A DNA stretch of 64,000 nt from Antarctobacter albus (GCF_900101505.1 NZ_FMZI01000013.1:58159-122158), one strand, 5' to 3'; shown: positions 34,960 through 43,827, numbered from the stretch's first letter. The notes: generated by a model from the sequence alone, not told the origin. A program made the numbers and translations.

Positions 34960-34988
34960 TTGTCAATACGCTGATATTATTGTATATG
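34960..34988 (+). promoter_or_regulatory. Predicted sigma-70-type promoter of iclR, with overlapping dyad
   Basis: TTGTCA, a 17-base spacer and TATATG lie about 35 bases before the IclR start. The same stretch contains CAATA and TATTG as inverted halves nine bases apart and an ATTGnCAAT palindrome, so it may also hold the IclR operator for both divergent transcripts. Confidence 0.5.
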
Positions 34989-35021
34989 GGCAATGAAAAT
35001 CAGTAGTTCGGAGAGGTAGGC

Positions 35022-35807
35022 ATGACCAGTGAACAGGCGGGATCGACGGCGAAACGGCAGGTGCCGGCAGTCACCAGGGCCCTTGCAATATTGAGGTTTC
35101 TGGCCCGGTCGCCGGAACCGGTGGGGGTCAACCCGATGGCGCGCGAGCTGGACCTGGTGCCCAGCACCTGCCTGCACATCCTGCGTGTCCTGCAAGACGA
35201 GGGGATGGTGGATTTCGATTCGCAGACCAAGCGCTACACGATCGGAATCGGCATCCTGCCGCTGGCCCGCTCGGCGCTTCAGCGCAACAGTTTCTCGACC
35301 CTGATCCAGCCGCAGCTGTCCGAGCTGTCGCAGAAGTTCGGCGTGACCAGCATCGCCACGCAGCTCTCGGAACCCAACCAGATGATCGTCGTGGCCCTGT
35401 CGCAATCCAGCATGCCGTTCCGGCTGCAGGTGGACCTGGGCAGCCGCTTTCCCGCGCTCATCAGCGCCACGGGGCGCCTGTTCGCTGCCTTCAACGTAGA
35501 GGATGAGCAGACCCTCAGGCAGGAGTTCGACCGTCTGGTCTGGGATCATCCCCCCGCATTCGAGGATTGGGTGCAGGAGATCCGCGAGGCGCGCGAGCGC
35601 GGCTATGCCGTGGACCAGGGCACCTATATCTCGGGCGTGACCGTCGTGGCGGTGCCCGTCTTCGGCAACAGCGGACGCATGACGCGGTCCATCGTCGCCA
35701 TCGGCATCTCCGAGCGGCTCAAGGACAAGCAGGTGCCGAAACTGACCCGGGCCATGCAGGGCATCCGGGACCACATCCAGGAATTGCAGATCGACGCGGG
35801 GAGTTGA
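35022..35807 (+). CDS. IclR-family transcriptional regulator
   Basis: Regulator of 261 residues: winged helix at residues 8-75 (RALAILRFLARSPEPVGVNP, MARELDLVPSTCLHILRVLQ) and an effector domain at 90-255 (for example FPALISATGRLFAAF and YAVDQGTYISGVTVVAVPVF). GGAGAGG precedes the start. It is divergent from the ligase-dehydratase-TRAP operon and leads the thioesterase-CoA-transferase operon, so it is expected to control both in response to an organic acid or CoA ester. Confidence 0.92.
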   Translation: MTSEQAGSTAKRQVPAVTRALAILRFLARSPEPVGVNPMARELDLVPSTCLHILRVLQDEGMVDFDSQTKRYTIGIGILPLARSALQRNSFSTLIQPQLSELSQKFGVTSIATQLSEPNQMIVVALSQSSMPFRLQVDLGSRFPALISATGRLFAAFNVEDEQTLRQEFDRLVWDHPPAFEDWVQEIREARERGYAVDQGTYISGVTVVAVPVFGNSGRMTRSIVAIGISERLKDKQVPKLTRAMQGIRDHIQELQIDAGS

Positions 35808-35810
35808 GGC

Positions 35811-36233
35811 GTGACTGACACGGACACCGGGGAATGGAGGCCGCTGGACATCAAGGGGTTCATGGCACTGATGGGGCCCTTGCTGCGCGCGACGGATGCC
35901 GGGGACAGGGGGACATACGGCTTCCAGACCGATGACCGCCACGGCAATCACATCGGGCTGGTGCATGGCGGCGTGCTGACCAGTTTGCTGGACCAGGCGA
36001 TCGCCATCCGTGCCTGGAAGGCCGCCGAGCGTCAGCCCACGGTCACGGTCCAGATGGACAGCCGGTTCCTGGGCGCGGCGCGGGTCGGCGACTTCCTGAA
36101 GATCAGGCCCGAGATCCGCCATGCCACCCGGTCCTTGATCTTCGTCGATGCAGAGATCCACAGCGGAACCGGGCCCGTGGCCACCGCCTCGGCCATCATG
36201 AAAATTACCTCGAAAACAGGACGCAGCACATGA
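35811..36233 (+). CDS. PaaI-family hotdog thioesterase
   Basis: Hotdog-fold protein of 140 residues starting at a GTG three bases after the IclR stop. The catalytic region GNHIGLVHGGVLTSLLDQAI is typical of PaaI/YigI-type thioesterases, which release CoA from aromatic or dead-end acyl-CoAs. It overlaps the CoA-transferase start by four bases. A rescue role for CoA trapped as non-metabolised thioesters is likely. Confidence 0.85.
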   Translation: MTDTDTGEWRPLDIKGFMALMGPLLRATDAGDRGTYGFQTDDRHGNHIGLVHGGVLTSLLDQAIAIRAWKAAERQPTVTVQMDSRFLGAARVGDFLKIRPEIRHATRSLIFVDAEIHSGTGPVATASAIMKITSKTGRST

Positions 36234-37447
36234 CCGACACCCAGTCTTCCCCTTCCAGCGGACCGCTTGCCGGCATCAAGGTCCTGGATTTTTCGCGCAT
36301 CCTGTCCGGTCCCTATGCCAGCATGGTGCTGGCCGACCTCGGCGCAGAGGTGATCAAGATCGAGCCGGTCGGAAAGGGCGACGAGACCCGCAACTTTCCT
36401 CCGTTCCACGGCGAGCTGAGCCATTATTACATCGCCCTGAACCGCAGCAAGAAAAGCGTCGCGCTGAACCTGAAGTCAGAGGAAGGCGTGCAGATCGCGC
36501 GCGACCTCGCCCGGCAAAGCGACATCGTGCTGGAGAATTTCCGCCCCGGCGTGATGGACCGCCTGGGCCTGGGGTACGAGCAGTTGCGCCAGGACAACGC
36601 GGGCCTGATCTATTGTTCGATCTCGGGCTTCGGCGAGAACAGCCCGCTGGGTGACAAGCCCGCCTTCGACATCGTGGCGCAGGCCCTCTCCGGCGTCATG
36701 AGCGTCAACCGCGAGCCGGGACAGGCCCCGAACAAGCTGGGTGTGCCTCTGGGCGACATGGCGGGCAGCATCTTTTCGCTGTTCGGTCTGCTGGCGGCGC
36801 TGCACGAGCGCAGCGTGACTGGCAAGGGGCGGCGCGTCGAGGTGGCCATGCTGGACAGCCTGATCGCCTTGCAGGGGTACCTGTCGCAGATCTATTTCGT
36901 CACCGGGCAAAGCCCGCAGCCTGTCGGTACGCAGCATCCCAGCATCGTACCCTACGGGTCCTTCCCGACTTCGGACGGCCATGTGATCGTGGCCTGCCTG
37001 ACGGAACGGTTCTGGCACAATTTCGCACGCTGCCTGGGCGAGGACGGGTTGATCGAGGATCCCCGGTTCGCGCTCTACGACGCGCGACTGGCCAACCGCG
37101 ACGCCCTGCATGAGATCATTCACCGGCGGATGACCCAGGAGACGACGGACTACTGGCTGGCCCGCCTCGGCGAATACGACGTCCCCAGCGCGCCGATCCT
37201 GTCCATCGGCGACGCACTGGAACAGGCGCATGTACAGGACCGGGCTCTGGTGGAAACCGTCCGTCACCCCAGCCAGGGAGAGATGCGCCTGGTGCGTGGC
37301 CCGATAAGGTTTGACGGGGAAGGTCCCGCCGCGGCCCGCGCGCCCAGCCTGCTGGGCGAGAACACGCCGCAGGTACTGGCGGATGTGCTGGGATACGGCC
37401 CCGAGGACATTGCCGCGCTTGCGGCGCGCGGCGTCGTCGGGTCGTGA
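36230..37447 (+). CDS. CaiB/BaiF (family III) CoA-transferase
   Basis: Enzyme of 405 residues that moves CoA between carboxylates. Family features are visible: VLDFSRILSGPYASMVLADL with GAEVIKIEPVGKGDETR at the N-terminus, LNRSKKSVALNLKSEEG, and the catalytic aspartate region GVPLGDMAGSIFSLFGLLAA. With the ligase on the other side of the regulator, two different ways of making a CoA ester are present in one locus, suggesting one acts on the imported acid and the other on a product. Confidence 0.92.
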   Translation: MTDTQSSPSSGPLAGIKVLDFSRILSGPYASMVLADLGAEVIKIEPVGKGDETRNFPPFHGELSHYYIALNRSKKSVALNLKSEEGVQIARDLARQSDIVLENFRPGVMDRLGLGYEQLRQDNAGLIYCSISGFGENSPLGDKPAFDIVAQALSGVMSVNREPGQAPNKLGVPLGDMAGSIFSLFGLLAALHERSVTGKGRRVEVAMLDSLIALQGYLSQIYFVTGQSPQPVGTQHPSIVPYGSFPTSDGHVIVACLTERFWHNFARCLGEDGLIEDPRFALYDARLANRDALHEIIHRRMTQETTDYWLARLGEYDVPSAPILSIGDALEQAHVQDRALVETVRHPSQGEMRLVRGPIRFDGEGPAAARAPSLLGENTPQVLADVLGYGPEDIAALAARGVVGS

Positions 37448-37457
37448 TGCCTGTCTG

Positions 37458-38510
37458 CTAGGGGCCGGTGGCGCGGCGAAAGGCATCGTCCCAGATGGCG
37501 AAGAGCGCCGCGCGCCGGTTGCGGTCCATTGCCACCAGCAGGGCCGGCGACAGCGGAATGAACCGCCGTGCGCTGGGGGGCAGCCCATTTTCCGCGTCGT
37601 CGATGGGGCTGACCAGCCCGGCATCGGCGAGTTGTGCCTGCACTGGCGTGGACAGCAGGAAGTCCAGCAGGCGCTCGGCGGCCTCGGGCTGGCGGGCCTG
37701 CCGCGGGATCATGTAGGCGCGCGACAGGAGCAAGGTGTAATCCTCGGGCAGGATGAACCCGATCTCGGCGCTCTGATCGCCCAGAACGTAAGACCCCAGC
37801 ACGTTGTAGGCCATGAGATACCGGCCCTCGGCGACGCCCCGGATGATCTCGGCGGAACAGCAGGTCGCCACCGCCTCGATCCGCGCGAACCCTTCGAGCA
37901 GAGAACCGAAACTGGTCGCCTCGAGGCTGTCGGCATAGGCAAAGAGGAACCCCAGCCCCGAGGCCCCGATGTCATAGGTGGCAATGCGCCCGCGAAAGAA
38001 CTCTGGCCGAGTGCGCATGGCGTCAAGCAGGGCAAAACGCGTGCGGGGCACCTCGGCCCCCGAAATCGCCGCCTTGTTGTAGACGATGACCGCCGGTTCC
38101 GTGGTGATGCCCCACAGCTCGTTGCGCCAGCGGCGGGCCGGGGGCAGGGCGCTGGCCAGCGGTGACTGGACCTGCCGCGCGCAGGCGGCATTGACCAGCC
38201 AGACCATGTGTTGCACCGCCGAGGAAAAGACCGCATCGGCGGGCTCGCTTTCTTCACGACAACCCGCACGGCTGAGCGCGAAGAGATCGTTCGACCCCCA
38301 TTGTTCATACACGATGGTCAGGTCAGGGTTCTGGTCGGCAAAGAGCCGGATCACCGGGCGCAGGATGGCGATATCGGTGGTCGAGCGCAGCAGCAGCCGG
38401 GTCTCGCCCGACCCGAATTCTGCCCTGTCCTCCATCTCTTGCGCCGCAGCCCCCGTGACGAGAAATGCAAGCGCCATAAGCCAGGGAAGAAGTGTCCTGA
38501 GGACGATCAT
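37458..38510 (-). CDS. Periplasmic binding protein co-transcribed with TctD/TctE
   Basis: Exported protein of 350 residues (leader MIVLRTLLPWLMALAFLVTG) with a two-lobe solute-binding fold of the Fe/thiamine/putrescine class (TRLLLRSTTDIAILRPVIRL at the start of lobe one, VIVYNKAAISGAEVPRT, then RLLDFLLSTPVQAQLADAG near the end). It has no permease beside it; its start overlaps the TctE stop (ATGA). A role as a ligand-presenting accessory to the sensor kinase is inferred from this coupling. Confidence 0.85.
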   Translation of the reverse strand: MIVLRTLLPWLMALAFLVTGAAAQEMEDRAEFGSGETRLLLRSTTDIAILRPVIRLFADQNPDLTIVYEQWGSNDLFALSRAGCREESEPADAVFSSAVQHMVWLVNAACARQVQSPLASALPPARRWRNELWGITTEPAVIVYNKAAISGAEVPRTRFALLDAMRTRPEFFRGRIATYDIGASGLGFLFAYADSLEATSFGSLLEGFARIEAVATCCSAEIIRGVAEGRYLMAYNVLGSYVLGDQSAEIGFILPEDYTLLLSRAYMIPRQARQPEAAERLLDFLLSTPVQAQLADAGLVSPIDDAENGLPPSARRFIPLSPALLVAMDRNRRAALFAIWDDAFRRATGP

Positions 38511-39904
38511 TCCTCTGCCTCCCCCGGGGCCGCCGGCAGCACCAGTGCCGCGCGAAAGCCCTTGTCGTCGCGGCCCATCTCGACCGAACCGCCAAAGGCT
38601 GCGGCGACAGAGGTCACGATGGACAGGCCCAACCCCGTGCTGGCCTCGCCAGAGGCGCGGTCGCGGTTGAACCTGTCGCCCAGCCGTTGTGCAATTTCCG
38701 GACCGGGGCCAGGCCCGCTGTCCCGCACCCAGATCGCGGCGCTCTTGCCGGATTGGTCTGCGCCAATGGTCACCGGGGCCTTGCCATGACGCAGGGCGTT
38801 GGCCAGCAGGTTCTTGGCGGCCTCGCCCAGCGAAAAGGCATCGGCCAGGACCATGACCGGCGCATTGCTGATGTCCAGCCGCACCTCGGCGCCGGGGGCC
38901 AGGGCCTGGTGCTCGTCCCGCTCGATGATCTCCAGCGCGATCTCGCGCAGGTCGACGGGGCGGCGGGGGGCGCTGTCGGTGCGGTGGATGACCATTGCGC
39001 GGGACAAGAGCTGATCCAGCAGCTTGCTCAACGACCGGCTGCGTGCCAGCAGCCGGCCCAGCGCCCTGTCTGCTCCCTCGTTCCCGGTCTCGGCCTGCGC
39101 CGCCTCGGCCTGGACGCGGATCGCGGCGACCGGGGTGCGCAACTGGTGGGCGGTGTCCGAGATCAGGTTGCGCATCGCGTCGACCTGCCGGTCGAGCCGC
39201 CCCATGAAACGATTCATCGCCCCCAGCATGACCTGCAATTCGCGGGGCAGGCGGTCGACGGGGATCGGCGTCAGGTCGTTCGGGTCGCGCAGGGCCAGAT
39301 CGGCCGAGATCGCCTCGAGCGGGCGCAGGGCAGAGCGGATCACGAACCAGGACATGACCAGCAACACAACGCCGGCCACGCCCATCGGCCAGAGCGCATC
39401 CCGCACCAGCCGCGCCGTCATGTCCTGCCGCGCGCGCAGGGTCTGGCCCACGATGACCTCGACCGATCCCGAATATTCCCGCTCGGCAAAGCGCCGTGTG
39501 ACCTGGACAAACCGCGCCGGTTCCCCCTGCAGGGGCGCATCGAAATAGCCCGGTGCTATGCCGGTTCGATCCGGGGCCGCTATGGCCGAGGTCTCGTCCA
39601 GCCCGGTGATGAAGGTGCCGTCGGGGCCGCGCACGGCATAATAGATGCGGTCCTCGGGGGCCTGCGCCAGAAGTTCGAAGGCCGAGACGGGGAGATCGAC
39701 AAAAGGTGCGCCGCTCTGGATGCGGATCGATTCCGCGATGTCGCTGGCGGCGCCCAGCAGGATGCGGTCATAGGACTGGCGCGCGGCCTGTCTGCCGTTC
39801 CACCAGGTCGAGACCGTCACCAGCAATCCGCCCAGCAGCAGGATCAGCAGCACCGCGCCCAGCACGCGGGCGACAAGGCTGCGCTGGATTCGTGCCTCAG
39901 CCAT
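38507..39904 (-). CDS. tctE: Sensor histidine kinase TctE-like
   Basis: Membrane kinase of 465 residues: two transmembrane segments (VLGAVLLILLLGGLLVTVST and MGVAGVVLLVMSWFVIRSAL) flanking a periplasmic sensor domain of about 140 residues, a HAMP-like linker, H-box SDTAHQLRTPVAAIRVQAEA and G-boxes WVRDSGPGPGPEIAQ and STGLGLSIV. Start 39904 gives an 8-base overlap with the response regulator gene; an ATG at 39928 is the alternative. TctE senses tri- or dicarboxylates and controls tctCBA expression in other bacteria. Confidence 0.9.
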   Translation of the reverse strand: MAEARIQRSLVARVLGAVLLILLLGGLLVTVSTWWNGRQAARQSYDRILLGAASDIAESIRIQSGAPFVDLPVSAFELLAQAPEDRIYYAVRGPDGTFITGLDETSAIAAPDRTGIAPGYFDAPLQGEPARFVQVTRRFAEREYSGSVEVIVGQTLRARQDMTARLVRDALWPMGVAGVVLLVMSWFVIRSALRPLEAISADLALRDPNDLTPIPVDRLPRELQVMLGAMNRFMGRLDRQVDAMRNLISDTAHQLRTPVAAIRVQAEAAQAETGNEGADRALGRLLARSRSLSKLLDQLLSRAMVIHRTDSAPRRPVDLREIALEIIERDEHQALAPGAEVRLDISNAPVMVLADAFSLGEAAKNLLANALRHGKAPVTIGADQSGKSAAIWVRDSGPGPGPEIAQRLGDRFNRDRASGEASTGLGLSIVTSVAAAFGGSVEMGRDDKGFRAALVLPAAPGEAEE

Positions 39905-40568
39905 CCAGCCCGATCCGGTAGCCGACACCGCGCTGGGTCGCGATGCTGACGGGACTGTCGGCGAATTTCTTGCGCAGCCGCGCGATATACAGCTCGATCG
40001 CGTTCACGCCGACGTCGGCATCGTCGAACCCGTAGAGGGAATCGTACAGTCGGGCCTTGGACAGGTACTGCCCCTGGTGCCGGATCAGCGCGTCCAGCAG
40101 GGCCGCCTCGCGCCGGGTCAGGTCCAGGCGTTTTCCGTCCAGCGTGGCGCTGCGGTCGTTGGGCGCGTAGACCAGCGGGCCCAGCGTGATCTGCTGTGAC
40201 TTGCGGTCCGCCTCGCGCCGGACCAGCGCGCGCAGTCGGGCCTCCAGCTCGCGCTGATCGAAGGGTTTGCTGAGGTAGTCATCTGCGCCCGCGTCCAGCG
40301 CCGTCACCCGGTCGTCCACGTCGGCCAGCGCGGTCAGCATCAGGACCGGAGTGCGGTTGCCGCCTTGCCGGATGTCACGCAGGTAGCCGAGGCCGGAGCC
40401 GTCAGGCAGGTTGATGTCCACGATCAGCGCATCGTAATCCTGCACTGCGCGATAGTCGCGGGCGGCCTCGATCGTGGGGGCCAGGTCGCAGACCATGCCG
40501 GACCGGGCCAGTTGCCGGATCACGCCCTCGGCCAGATCCTCGGCGTCTTCGATCATGAGCACGCGCAT
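39897..40568 (-). CDS. tctD: OmpR-family response regulator TctD-like
   Basis: Regulator of 223 residues. Receiver domain with acidic pair E7-D8, phospho-acceptor D51 (DALIVDINLPDGSG) and K in DDYLSKPFDQRELEARL; C-terminal winged helix with LDLTRREAALLDALIRHQ and GVNAIELYIARLRKKFADS. It partners the kinase encoded downstream with overlap. Its likely targets are the divergent tctCBA genes, whose promoter carries tandem TGACAGG repeats. Confidence 0.92.
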   Translation of the reverse strand: MRVLMIEDAEDLAEGVIRQLARSGMVCDLAPTIEAARDYRAVQDYDALIVDINLPDGSGLGYLRDIRQGGNRTPVLMLTALADVDDRVTALDAGADDYLSKPFDQRELEARLRALVRREADRKSQQITLGPLVYAPNDRSATLDGKRLDLTRREAALLDALIRHQGQYLSKARLYDSLYGFDDADVGVNAIELYIARLRKKFADSPVSIATQRGVGYRIGLDG

Positions 40569-40585
40569 CGCCGCGGCCTCCCTCT

Positions 40586-40628
40586 CCTGTCATTCTGTCC
40601 TTTGGCTGACAGGTTCATGACAGGATCA
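40586..40628. promoter_or_regulatory. Tandem TGACAGG repeats, probable TctD binding sites
   Basis: TGACAGGTTCA (40607-40617) is followed without a gap by TGACAGGATCA (40618-40628), an 11-base direct repeat with one mismatch. CCTGTCA at 40586-40592 is the same element inverted, and CTGTCC at 40595-40600 a partial inverted copy. Tandem 10-11-base repeats are the usual target of OmpR-type dimers. The array lies between tctD and tctC, 18 bases from the tctD start. Confidence 0.65.
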
Positions 40629-40734
40629 TTGGTTACACATCCACAACCCGCGGAAAAGGGCGCAGAGTCGTTCATGGCGCGGGGACCGGACCGGATGCAG
40701 AGGAGTGCGTCCGGCCAGAGTGTTGGAGGACCAC

Positions 40735-41712
40735 ATGAAATTTTCCGCAACCCGTGGCGCACTGGCCGCCTTTGTCCTGTCGTTTTCCGCCGTCGCGGCG
40801 CAGGCGCAGGAAAACCCCGAATGCATCGCCCCGGCCAACCCGGGCGGCGGCTGGGACTTTACCTGCCGCCAGGTCGGCAAGTCGATGCAGGACCTTGGCC
40901 TGATCGACAAGACCATGCAGGTCGTCAACCTCGCCGGTGGCGGCGGCGGCGTGGCCTTTGCAGAAGTGGTGAACAAGCGCAACGACGAGGATGACCTGAT
41001 CGTGGCGGCCTCGACAGCGACCGCGACCCGCCTCGCGCAAGGCGCCTACCCGGGCAACACCATGGACCAGGTGCGCTGGCTGGCCACCATCGGCGCCGAC
41101 TACGGCGTGATCGCCGTTTCCGCCGATAGCGAAGTCGACAGCCTGCCGGCGCTGCTGGACCAGATCAAGGCGGACCCGACCTCGGTTTCCGTGGCGGGCG
41201 GCTCGGCCGTGGGTGGCTGGGACCACCTGAAGGTCCTGATCGCGGCCAATGCCTATGGCATCACCGACGTGCGTTCGGTCAAGTACATCGCCTTTGACGG
41301 CGGCGGCGAGGCCGTGACCCAGCTGCTGGCCGGTTCGGTTCAGGCTTTCACCGGGGACATCTCCGAAGCCAAGGGCTTTGTCGACAGCGGTGACATCAAG
41401 GTGATCGCGGTCCTGTCGCCCGAGCGTCTACCCGGCGAATTCGCCGAGTTCCCGACCGCGCGCGAGCAGGGCATCGACGCCATCGGCGCCAACTGGCGCG
41501 GCTTCTACGCCCCCGGCGACATGAGTGACGAGGCCTATGACGCATGGGTGTCCAAGATCGCCGATCTCTACGCTTCGGACGCGTGGAAAGACGTGATGGC
41601 TGCAAACGGCCTGGCCCCGCTGGACCTGCAGGGCGCCGAGTTCCAGAGCTTCGTGGCCGACTCGGTTGCGCAGATCCAGGCGATTTCCAGGGAAATCGGC
41701 ATCATCAAGTAA
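40735..41712 (+). CDS. tctC: Tripartite tricarboxylate transporter substrate-binding protein TctC
   Basis: Periplasmic binding protein of 325 residues with signal peptide (MKFSATRGALAAFVLSFSAV, cleavage after AQA). It begins with the TTT-type motif APANPGGGWDFTCRQVGKSM and carries VVNLAGGGGGVAFAEVVNKR. GGAGGA lies just before the start at 40735. It delivers a carboxylate, citrate or a relative, to TctAB. The gene is followed by a strong hairpin that may raise its mRNA level relative to tctBA. Confidence 0.92.
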   Translation: MKFSATRGALAAFVLSFSAVAAQAQENPECIAPANPGGGWDFTCRQVGKSMQDLGLIDKTMQVVNLAGGGGGVAFAEVVNKRNDEDDLIVAASTATATRLAQGAYPGNTMDQVRWLATIGADYGVIAVSADSEVDSLPALLDQIKADPTSVSVAGGSAVGGWDHLKVLIAANAYGITDVRSVKYIAFDGGGEAVTQLLAGSVQAFTGDISEAKGFVDSGDIKVIAVLSPERLPGEFAEFPTAREQGIDAIGANWRGFYAPGDMSDEAYDAWVSKIADLYASDAWKDVMAANGLAPLDLQGAEFQSFVADSVAQIQAISREIGIIK

Positions 41713-41735
41713 GCGCCCGCCGCTTGCCTGATGCA

Positions 41736-41761
41736 GGGCGCCGCGCGGATGTGCGGCGCCC
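41736..41761 (+). terminator. Intercistronic hairpin between tctC and tctB
   Basis: GGGCGCCGC and GCGGCGCCC form a perfect 9-bp GC stem with an 8-base loop in the 84-base gap. No T-run follows, so partial attenuation or mRNA end protection is more likely than full termination. Confidence 0.6.
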
Positions 41762-41796
41762 GACCTTCTACCTGACACCCGGAAAAGGAGACCGCC

Positions 41797-42228
41797 ATGA
41801 GCGATCGTATTTTCGGGGTCGTCGGCATTCTCCTCGCCATCGGCTATGTCTTTGCCGCGCTTGCGATCGAGGAAAGCTTTCTCTCGGATGCCGTCGGCCC
41901 AAAGGCCTTCCCCCTGATCATTGCCGCCATCCTGGGCCTGTCCAGCCTGGTGATCGTGCTGCGCCCGGATGCCGAGCCGCACTGGCCCGCGCTTGGCCGC
42001 CTGGTCGAGGTCTTTGCCTCGGTCGTGGTGCTGATCCTCTATGCCGAGATGCTGCCCGTCGCGGGCTTTGTCGTGGCCACCGCCTTTGCCGCCGCCTACC
42101 TGGCATGGCGCCTGGGGTCCGCCCCGCTTGAGGCAGTGCTTGTCGGTGTCGGCACCTCTGTCGGCATCTACGTCATCTTTCACCTTGTTCTGGGTCTGTC
42201 GCTGGCGCGCGGACCGTGGGGGTTCTGA
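41797..42228 (+). CDS. tctB: Tripartite tricarboxylate transporter small membrane subunit TctB
   Basis: Membrane protein of 143 residues with four hydrophobic segments (VVGILLAIGYVFAALAIEES, AFPLIIAAILGLSSLVIVL, VFASVVVLILYAEMLPVAGF, GTSVGIYVIFHLVLGLSLAR), the TctB pattern. It is three bases from tctA and forms the membrane unit with it. GAGACC stands before the start. Confidence 0.9.
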   Translation: MSDRIFGVVGILLAIGYVFAALAIEESFLSDAVGPKAFPLIIAAILGLSSLVIVLRPDAEPHWPALGRLVEVFASVVVLILYAEMLPVAGFVVATAFAAAYLAWRLGSAPLEAVLVGVGTSVGIYVIFHLVLGLSLARGPWGF

Positions 42229-42231
42229 AAA

Positions 42232-43770
42232 ATGGAGATGTTTGGAAATCTCGCCGATGGCTTTGCCATCGCGCTGACCTGGCAGAACCTGCTGCTGGCG
42301 CTGCTGGGCTGCTTTCTGGGCACGATCATGGGCGCGTTGCCGGGCCTTGGCCCGTCGAACGGCGTGGCCATCCTGATCCCGCTGGCCTTCACGATGGGGT
42401 TGGGCGCGACGCCTTCCCTGATCCTGCTGACCTCGGTCTACTACGGGGCGATGTACGGCGGGCGGATCTCGTCGATCCTGCTCAACATCCCCGGCGATGA
42501 ACCGGCGATGATGACCTGCCTCGACGGGCACCCGATGGCCAAGAAGGGCCTCGCGGGCGAGGCGCTGTCGCTCTCGGGCATCGCCTCTTTCGTCGGCGCC
42601 TTCTTTGCCACCTGGGGCCTGATCCTGCTGGCGCCGCAGCTGGTCAAGATCGCGCTGCTGTTCGGCCCGGCGGAATATTTTGCCCTCTTCGCGCTGGCCT
42701 TCATGACGCTGGGCGGCGTGTCCTCGACCAACCAGGCGAAATCGGCCTTTGCCGCGGCGCTGGGCCTGGGCCTGGCCACCATTGGTGTCGACACCCAGAC
42801 CGGCGTGCCGCGCTTCACCTTTGGCGAGGTGCACCTCTATGACGGGCTCGATTTCCTCGTGGCCATCGTCGGTCTGTTTGCCTTGTCCGAGGTCTTTATC
42901 TTCCTTGAAAACCGTCACGGCGGTTCTGACGCCGAAGGCAAGAAGATCACCGTCGGCAAGCTCTATCCGCCGATGTCGATGATCAAGCAGACCGCTCCCA
43001 CCATGCTGCGCACTTCTTTCCTGGGCTTCCTCGCCGGGGTGCTGCCGGGGGCAGGGGCCTCGCTGGGGTCTTTCATCTCCTACTCGATGGAAAAGCGGCT
43101 GGTCGACAAGGAAGGCACCTTTGGCACTGGCGACCCGCGCGGCGTGGCCGCGCCGGAGGCAGGCAACAACGCTGCCGCCGGGGGCGCGCTGGTGCCGATG
43201 CTGGCGCTGGGCGTGCCCGGGTCGGGCACCACGGCGGTTCTGCTGGCGGTTCTCCTGGCACTGAACATCACGCCGGGGCCGCTGCTGTTCACCCAGAACC
43301 CGGACGTGGTCTGGGGTCTGATCGCGGCGCTGTTCATCGCCAACTTCATGCTGCTGGCGATGAACATCCCGATGGTGGGCCTGTTCACCCGGGTGTTGAT
43401 GATCCCCAGCCGCATCCTGATGCCCATCGTGGCGATGGTCAGCTTTGTCGGGATCTACGGCATCTCGGGCTCGACCTTCGACCTGCTGGTGATGATCGGC
43501 TTTGGTGTCATGGGCTGGGTGCTGCGCAAGCTGGACGTTCCGTTGGTGCCGATCATCCTGGGCACGCTGTTGGGCAACGCGATGGAAAACAACCTGCGCC
43601 GCGCCGTGACCATCGACAACGGCGACTGGTGGACCCTGGTCGACAGCCCGCTGTCCATCGGCCTCTGGGCCATCGCGATCATCGGCTTTGTCCTGCCGTT
43701 GATCATTGGCGCCCGGGTCAAGGCCAAGATGCACGCACGCCGCGACGAGGAAGGCTCGATCAGCGACTGA
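42232..43770 (+). CDS. tctA: Tripartite tricarboxylate transporter large membrane subunit TctA
   Basis: Inner-membrane protein of 512 residues with about eleven helices. The family signature GTIMGALPGLGPSNGVAIL near the N-terminus and its repeat AGVLPGAGASLGSFISYSME in the second half mark the inverted TctA repeats, together with MYGGRISSILLNIPGDEP and AGNNAAAGGALVPMLALGVP. Length is normal. It couples ion flow to uptake of the ligand carried by TctC. Confidence 0.93.
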   Translation: MEMFGNLADGFAIALTWQNLLLALLGCFLGTIMGALPGLGPSNGVAILIPLAFTMGLGATPSLILLTSVYYGAMYGGRISSILLNIPGDEPAMMTCLDGHPMAKKGLAGEALSLSGIASFVGAFFATWGLILLAPQLVKIALLFGPAEYFALFALAFMTLGGVSSTNQAKSAFAAALGLGLATIGVDTQTGVPRFTFGEVHLYDGLDFLVAIVGLFALSEVFIFLENRHGGSDAEGKKITVGKLYPPMSMIKQTAPTMLRTSFLGFLAGVLPGAGASLGSFISYSMEKRLVDKEGTFGTGDPRGVAAPEAGNNAAAGGALVPMLALGVPGSGTTAVLLAVLLALNITPGPLLFTQNPDVVWGLIAALFIANFMLLAMNIPMVGLFTRVLMIPSRILMPIVAMVSFVGIYGISGSTFDLLVMIGFGVMGWVLRKLDVPLVPIILGTLLGNAMENNLRRAVTIDNGDWWTLVDSPLSIGLWAIAIIGFVLPLIIGARVKAKMHARRDEEGSISD

Positions 43771-43794
43771 TCCTTGCGCTTCCTGAGACTGGAG

Positions 43795-43827
43795 ACCGCC
43801 CGGCAACCTTTCGGGCGGTTTTTCTTT
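43795..43827 (+). terminator. Intrinsic terminator of tctCBA
   Basis: ACCGCCCG and CGGGCGGT form an 8-bp stem with a 9-base loop, followed by TTTTCTTT. It sits 24 bases after the tctA stop and just before the end of the convergent IclR gene. Confidence 0.87.
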
